Positions 61,553 to 64,000 of a stretch of 64,000 nt of DNA are shown piece after piece. A program made the translations under genes and the position numbers. The notes below the pieces were generated by a model that searched no databases, was not told the DNA's origin, and worked only from the letters and a program-made list of their open reading frames with translations. Origin of the DNA: CS4-C045 sp963844115 (GTDB lineage Bacteria > Planctomycetota > Planctomycetia > Pirellulales > UBA7805); contig CAWJNN010000047.1 in the NCBI GenBank assembly GCA_963844115.1, positions 62,001 to 126,000 of the forward strand, read 5' to 3'. The stretch's first letter is position 1; every line of letters begins with the position of its first letter.

Positions 61553-64000
61553 GAGGGACAGCGCGCGGTCGCGCCAGCCGGCGGCTTCAGTGTGGAAAAA
61601 ATGTACAGCTTTCCGTCGACCGGAAACGTCGCGGCAGGATTGCCCGCGGCGGGCGTGCCCTCCGCGACCTGCTGGACCAACTGGTCAACGGTTACACCGT
61701 GCCGGTACAGCGAATGGGCGAACGTCTGCCACCAAGGTAGCTGTTCACTGGTCCAGGGTCCCGTCGAGCCCAGCAGAGCTTGCTCGTCAGGCACATAAGC
61801 ACAGATGTAGACCTGCTGCACCGCGGGCTCGCCGGGAAAATCGGGCACCTGCAGTTCGCTGGCGGCACCTTTCATGGTGTACCTCAATTCCAGTAGGAAC
61901 GGTCGGTCAGGGTCCTGGCCGACGAGCGGCACGTAGAGCTCGTCCTGACTGCCGCTTTCCAGCGGTACCGTTCGGCCATTGATCCGCACCGGTTGTGCGT
62001 CGAACTCCAACCCGCTGGCCTGTTTCGAGGGCAAGCTAAGTACGAGCCGCTGTCGCGCGCTGCGCATCCGGTACAGAGCCTGGACGGCGATCCGGCCGCT
62101 GCGCGTCACGACCTGGCGGACGACGCCCATTTCGATGCTGGTCTGCTTGACCTCTTCCAGCTTGTAGCGCGTGGCGGCGAGCGCCAGCGTCCAGTCGTCG
62201 TGGAATTCGAATGCCCGAGCGGCACCTTCGAGACGATCTTGCTCGGGAATATCGTACTGCGGATCGATCGGCCGCAATCCCTTGTGCTCACCGGCGCGAA
62301 CGTCGATGGTTTCCGTTTTCGCCACGACAATCTGGCCCCAGGCAAGGTCTACGTCGGCCGGCCGCAGCGCGGGAACCGCGATTGCAATCGGCTTGCCGAC
62401 CTCCAGGTCGCTCATGTTCTGTTCCCACTCGAGCCCCACCGGGACATCTCCCAGCAACTCGGTTTCGCCAGCTAGCTCAAGGGCAACGTAACCTTCGGCA
62501 ACATCGGCCGGCTGCGGCTGGATCCGCGACTCACGAATCGCGGGAGTGATGTTGTTGATTTTGTCGACCAGGTCGGCGGGGATGTCCAACCGCAGCGAAT
62601 CGACGCCGCTGTAACGAATATTGTAGGAAAGCCGCGCGATGTACTTGACCTGCCCTGACTTGATTTCAACGGCCAGGAATTGCCGCACGGTTATGTGAGG
62701 CTTCCGCCGTTCCGCCTCGACGGTCAGCGCGACGGCCTGATCGGTGAAGGCAAACGCCAGGGAGGGCTGAGTCTTGGGGAACCGCGCATCGCGGCAGGTA
62801 GGAATCTCTCGGTACGCCTCAGAAAACGAGATGCTCCGCAGGCCTTTCTGTTCAGACGGATTCACGCGCAGACTTTCGGGCTTGCAGATCACCAGGCGGC
62901 CAGTCGATCGGTCGACGCTGTCCGGGGTCACTCGTGGAAGGGGAAGTTTCATCTCGGTGTCGTTTCCGGTCGGGCTCAATAGATTCGGGTCGTCCAGTCG
63001 ACGTTCGAGTTCGACAAACAAGCCGACTTTGCCGATCGCTTTGCGCGCCAGGTTGACCGTTAGCGTGGTCGTTCCTCCGGCGTCGTTTTCGCCATCCGGC
63101 TCGTCCTCGGCACCCGGCTCGGCGTCGTCAGCGGCAGCGTCCGCTGCATCGTCATCGTCAGCAGCGTCATCAGCGGCGGCGTCATCGTCTGGTTGTTTTT
63201 CGCCACCGTCGTCTGGTTGCTCTTGGCCAGCTCCGCCATCATCAGCGCCGCCATCCGCGCCGGGGAGGTTGTATGCGTCGACGACGACGGGCGTGGCGTT
63301 CGGTCCGGCGCGCCCTGTCACTTGTCTGACCTCAAACCCCTTGGGAATGTCGATGCGAAACTGAAACACACCGGCCTTCTGGATGTCGTAGAGCACCAGC
63401 AGGTCCAACGTCAGCTTTTCAGGTTCCAGGTAGGCCTCGACCAGCTGATCGGCGACGATCCGCGGTTCGATCTTTTCGACATCCAATTTCAAGTCGAAGG
63501 GTAGTGCGGCATAGCGGTAAGCGAAGCTCCAGCCGCTGGCGCCGAGGCTACTCGGCAGCTCGGCAGCGTCCAATTGCAGCAACCCGCTGCGGCTGACGTT
63601 CTCGGCCCGCAGGCCTTCACCCAGACGGACGACGACAATACCCTGTTGCCGGTTAACGCCCAGCGCCTTGACAACCGGGACGGCGAACTGCTGTTTGTCG
63701 AATTCGCCGCTGAACTTTTCCAGATCCACGGTGATGTCCTGTTGTCCCCGCGTCGGCTGAAACAGCTGAATCGTAATTTGTTGCTGTTCCCCTTCGGTTT
63801 TGACGTCCCACTGCCGCACGTTGGGGTCAAAGATCCCCGCCACCTTGTGATCGGCCGGCACCTCGATGATCAGTTGCGACAAGTCGGCTCGGGTGATCTC
63901 GTAACGCAGTTGAGTTCGCGTACGAACGACGCCCTGGTCGAGCGTCACTTGTTGTTCCGCTTGAACGGTTGCCAGCGCGGCCAGACCCAAGGCACCTTCC
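61549..64000 (-). CDS. Paralogous giant surface protein, beta-domain part, runs off right edge
   Basis: At least 813 codons, open to the window edge, so the 5' end is outside. It holds repeated beta-sandwich-like domains (DLSQLIIEVPADHKVAGIFD, FQFRIDIPKGFEVRQVTGRA, YNIRYSGVDSLRLDIPADLV, RQRLVLSLPSKQASGLEFDA). A very acidic linker of Asp/Ala/Gly/Glu lies at about 63060-63240, and the protein ends DGKLYIFSTLKPPAGATA before the shift into the membrane part. It is paralogous to the 53-61 kb gene and co-directional with it. No catalytic motif is recognised. Confidence 0.7.
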   Translation of the reverse strand, partial: EGALGLAALATVQAEQQVTLDQGVVRTRTQLRYEITRADLSQLIIEVPADHKVAGIFDPNVRQWDVKTEGEQQQITIQLFQPTRGQQDITVDLEKFSGEFDKQQFAVPVVKALGVNRQQGIVVVRLGEGLRAENVSRSGLLQLDAAELPSSLGASGWSFAYRYAALPFDLKLDVEKIEPRIVADQLVEAYLEPEKLTLDLLVLYDIQKAGVFQFRIDIPKGFEVRQVTGRAGPNATPVVVDAYNLPGADGGADDGGAGQEQPDDGGEKQPDDDAAADDAADDDDAADAAADDAEPGAEDEPDGENDAGGTTTLTVNLARKAIGKVGLFVELERRLDDPNLLSPTGNDTEMKLPLPRVTPDSVDRSTGRLVICKPESLRVNPSEQKGLRSISFSEAYREIPTCRDARFPKTQPSLAFAFTDQAVALTVEAERRKPHITVRQFLAVEIKSGQVKYIARLSYNIRYSGVDSLRLDIPADLVDKINNITPAIRESRIQPQPADVAEGYVALELAGETELLGDVPVGLEWEQNMSDLEVGKPIAIAVPALRPADVDLAWGQIVVAKTETIDVRAGEHKGLRPIDPQYDIPEQDRLEGAARAFEFHDDWTLALAATRYKLEEVKQTSIEMGVVRQVVTRSGRIAVQALYRMRSARQRLVLSLPSKQASGLEFDAQPVRINGRTVPLESGSQDELYVPLVGQDPDRPFLLELRYTMKGAASELQVPDFPGEPAVQQVYICAYVPDEQALLGSTGPWTSEQLPWWQTFAHSLYRHGVTVDQLVQQVAEGTPAAGNPAATFPVDGKLYIFSTLKPPAGATARCPS

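Noticed and set aside
1..64000. CRISPR arrays, rRNA genes, complete tRNAs, IS elements with transposase
   Set aside because: No direct repeats with unique spacers, no rRNA-like sequence, no full cloverleaf and no transposase or integrase motif were found; the tandem repeats are all short-period and spacerless.

Overview
The window reads as chromosomal DNA of a planctomycete, probably of the Pirellulales. The evidence is a prepilin-leader protein carrying the planctomycete H-x9-DG motif, a secreted sulfatase, giant membrane-anchored surface proteins, a cbb3-oxidase operon padded with lineage-type membrane proteins, high GC, and many long palindromes and 6-16 bp tandem repeats between genes. 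About sixteen genes are interrupted by one-base (rarely two-base) frameshifts, several at G or C runs. Most of these probably come from an uncorrected assembly, so such genes are described as one locus with the break given.

Region by region. 1-9 kb (minus strand): a translationally coupled cbb3 cytochrome oxidase operon in the order diheme lipoprotein, membrane protein, CcoN, CcoO, two small membrane proteins, copper ATPase CcoI and a SafE/DsbD-like membrane protein, followed by a protoglobin and a glutamate-synthase fragment. 9.5-19 kb: a DUF4405-like protein, a DUF547 protein, a zinc-finger membrane protein, a Crp/Fnr regulator, lipoproteins, a prepilin-LamG hybrid and small genes. One of these, at 16373-16729, is an HMA-domain lipoprotein with an in-frame TGA exactly where the metal-binding Cys should be and a bacterial SECIS-like hairpin 17 nt downstream; it is a strong selenoprotein candidate.

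19.6-37.2 kb: a biosynthetic locus. A megasynthase of about 12 kb (minus strand, interrupted by frameshifts) has the order FAAL-ACP-KS-AT-cMT-ACP-C-A-PCP-KASIII-KASIII. The first KASIII keeps Cys/His/Asn and the second has lost all three. No thioesterase or reductive domain is present. Downstream is an MbtH domain fused to a luciferase-like monooxygenase through a (Gly-Ala) repeat. A divergent MMPL/RND exporter and an SDR epimerase flank the locus. The A-domain code resembles that for phenylalanine. The likely product is a C-methylated beta-keto acyl-amino acid that is processed by the KASIII pair and possibly oxidised.

37.8-45.1 kb: an electron-transfer unit with two DAO-type FAD dehydrogenases, EtfB, EtfA and a membrane Fe-S ETF:quinone oxidoreductase, separated by long perfect hairpins. 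45-53 kb: a ferritin-like protein, a sulfatase broken at its formylglycine motif, a YgiQ radical-SAM protein, a decayed RluA gene, a small conserved-looking protein and a tRNA 3' fragment. 53-64 kb: two to three giant paralogous surface proteins on the minus strand, the last running off the right edge.
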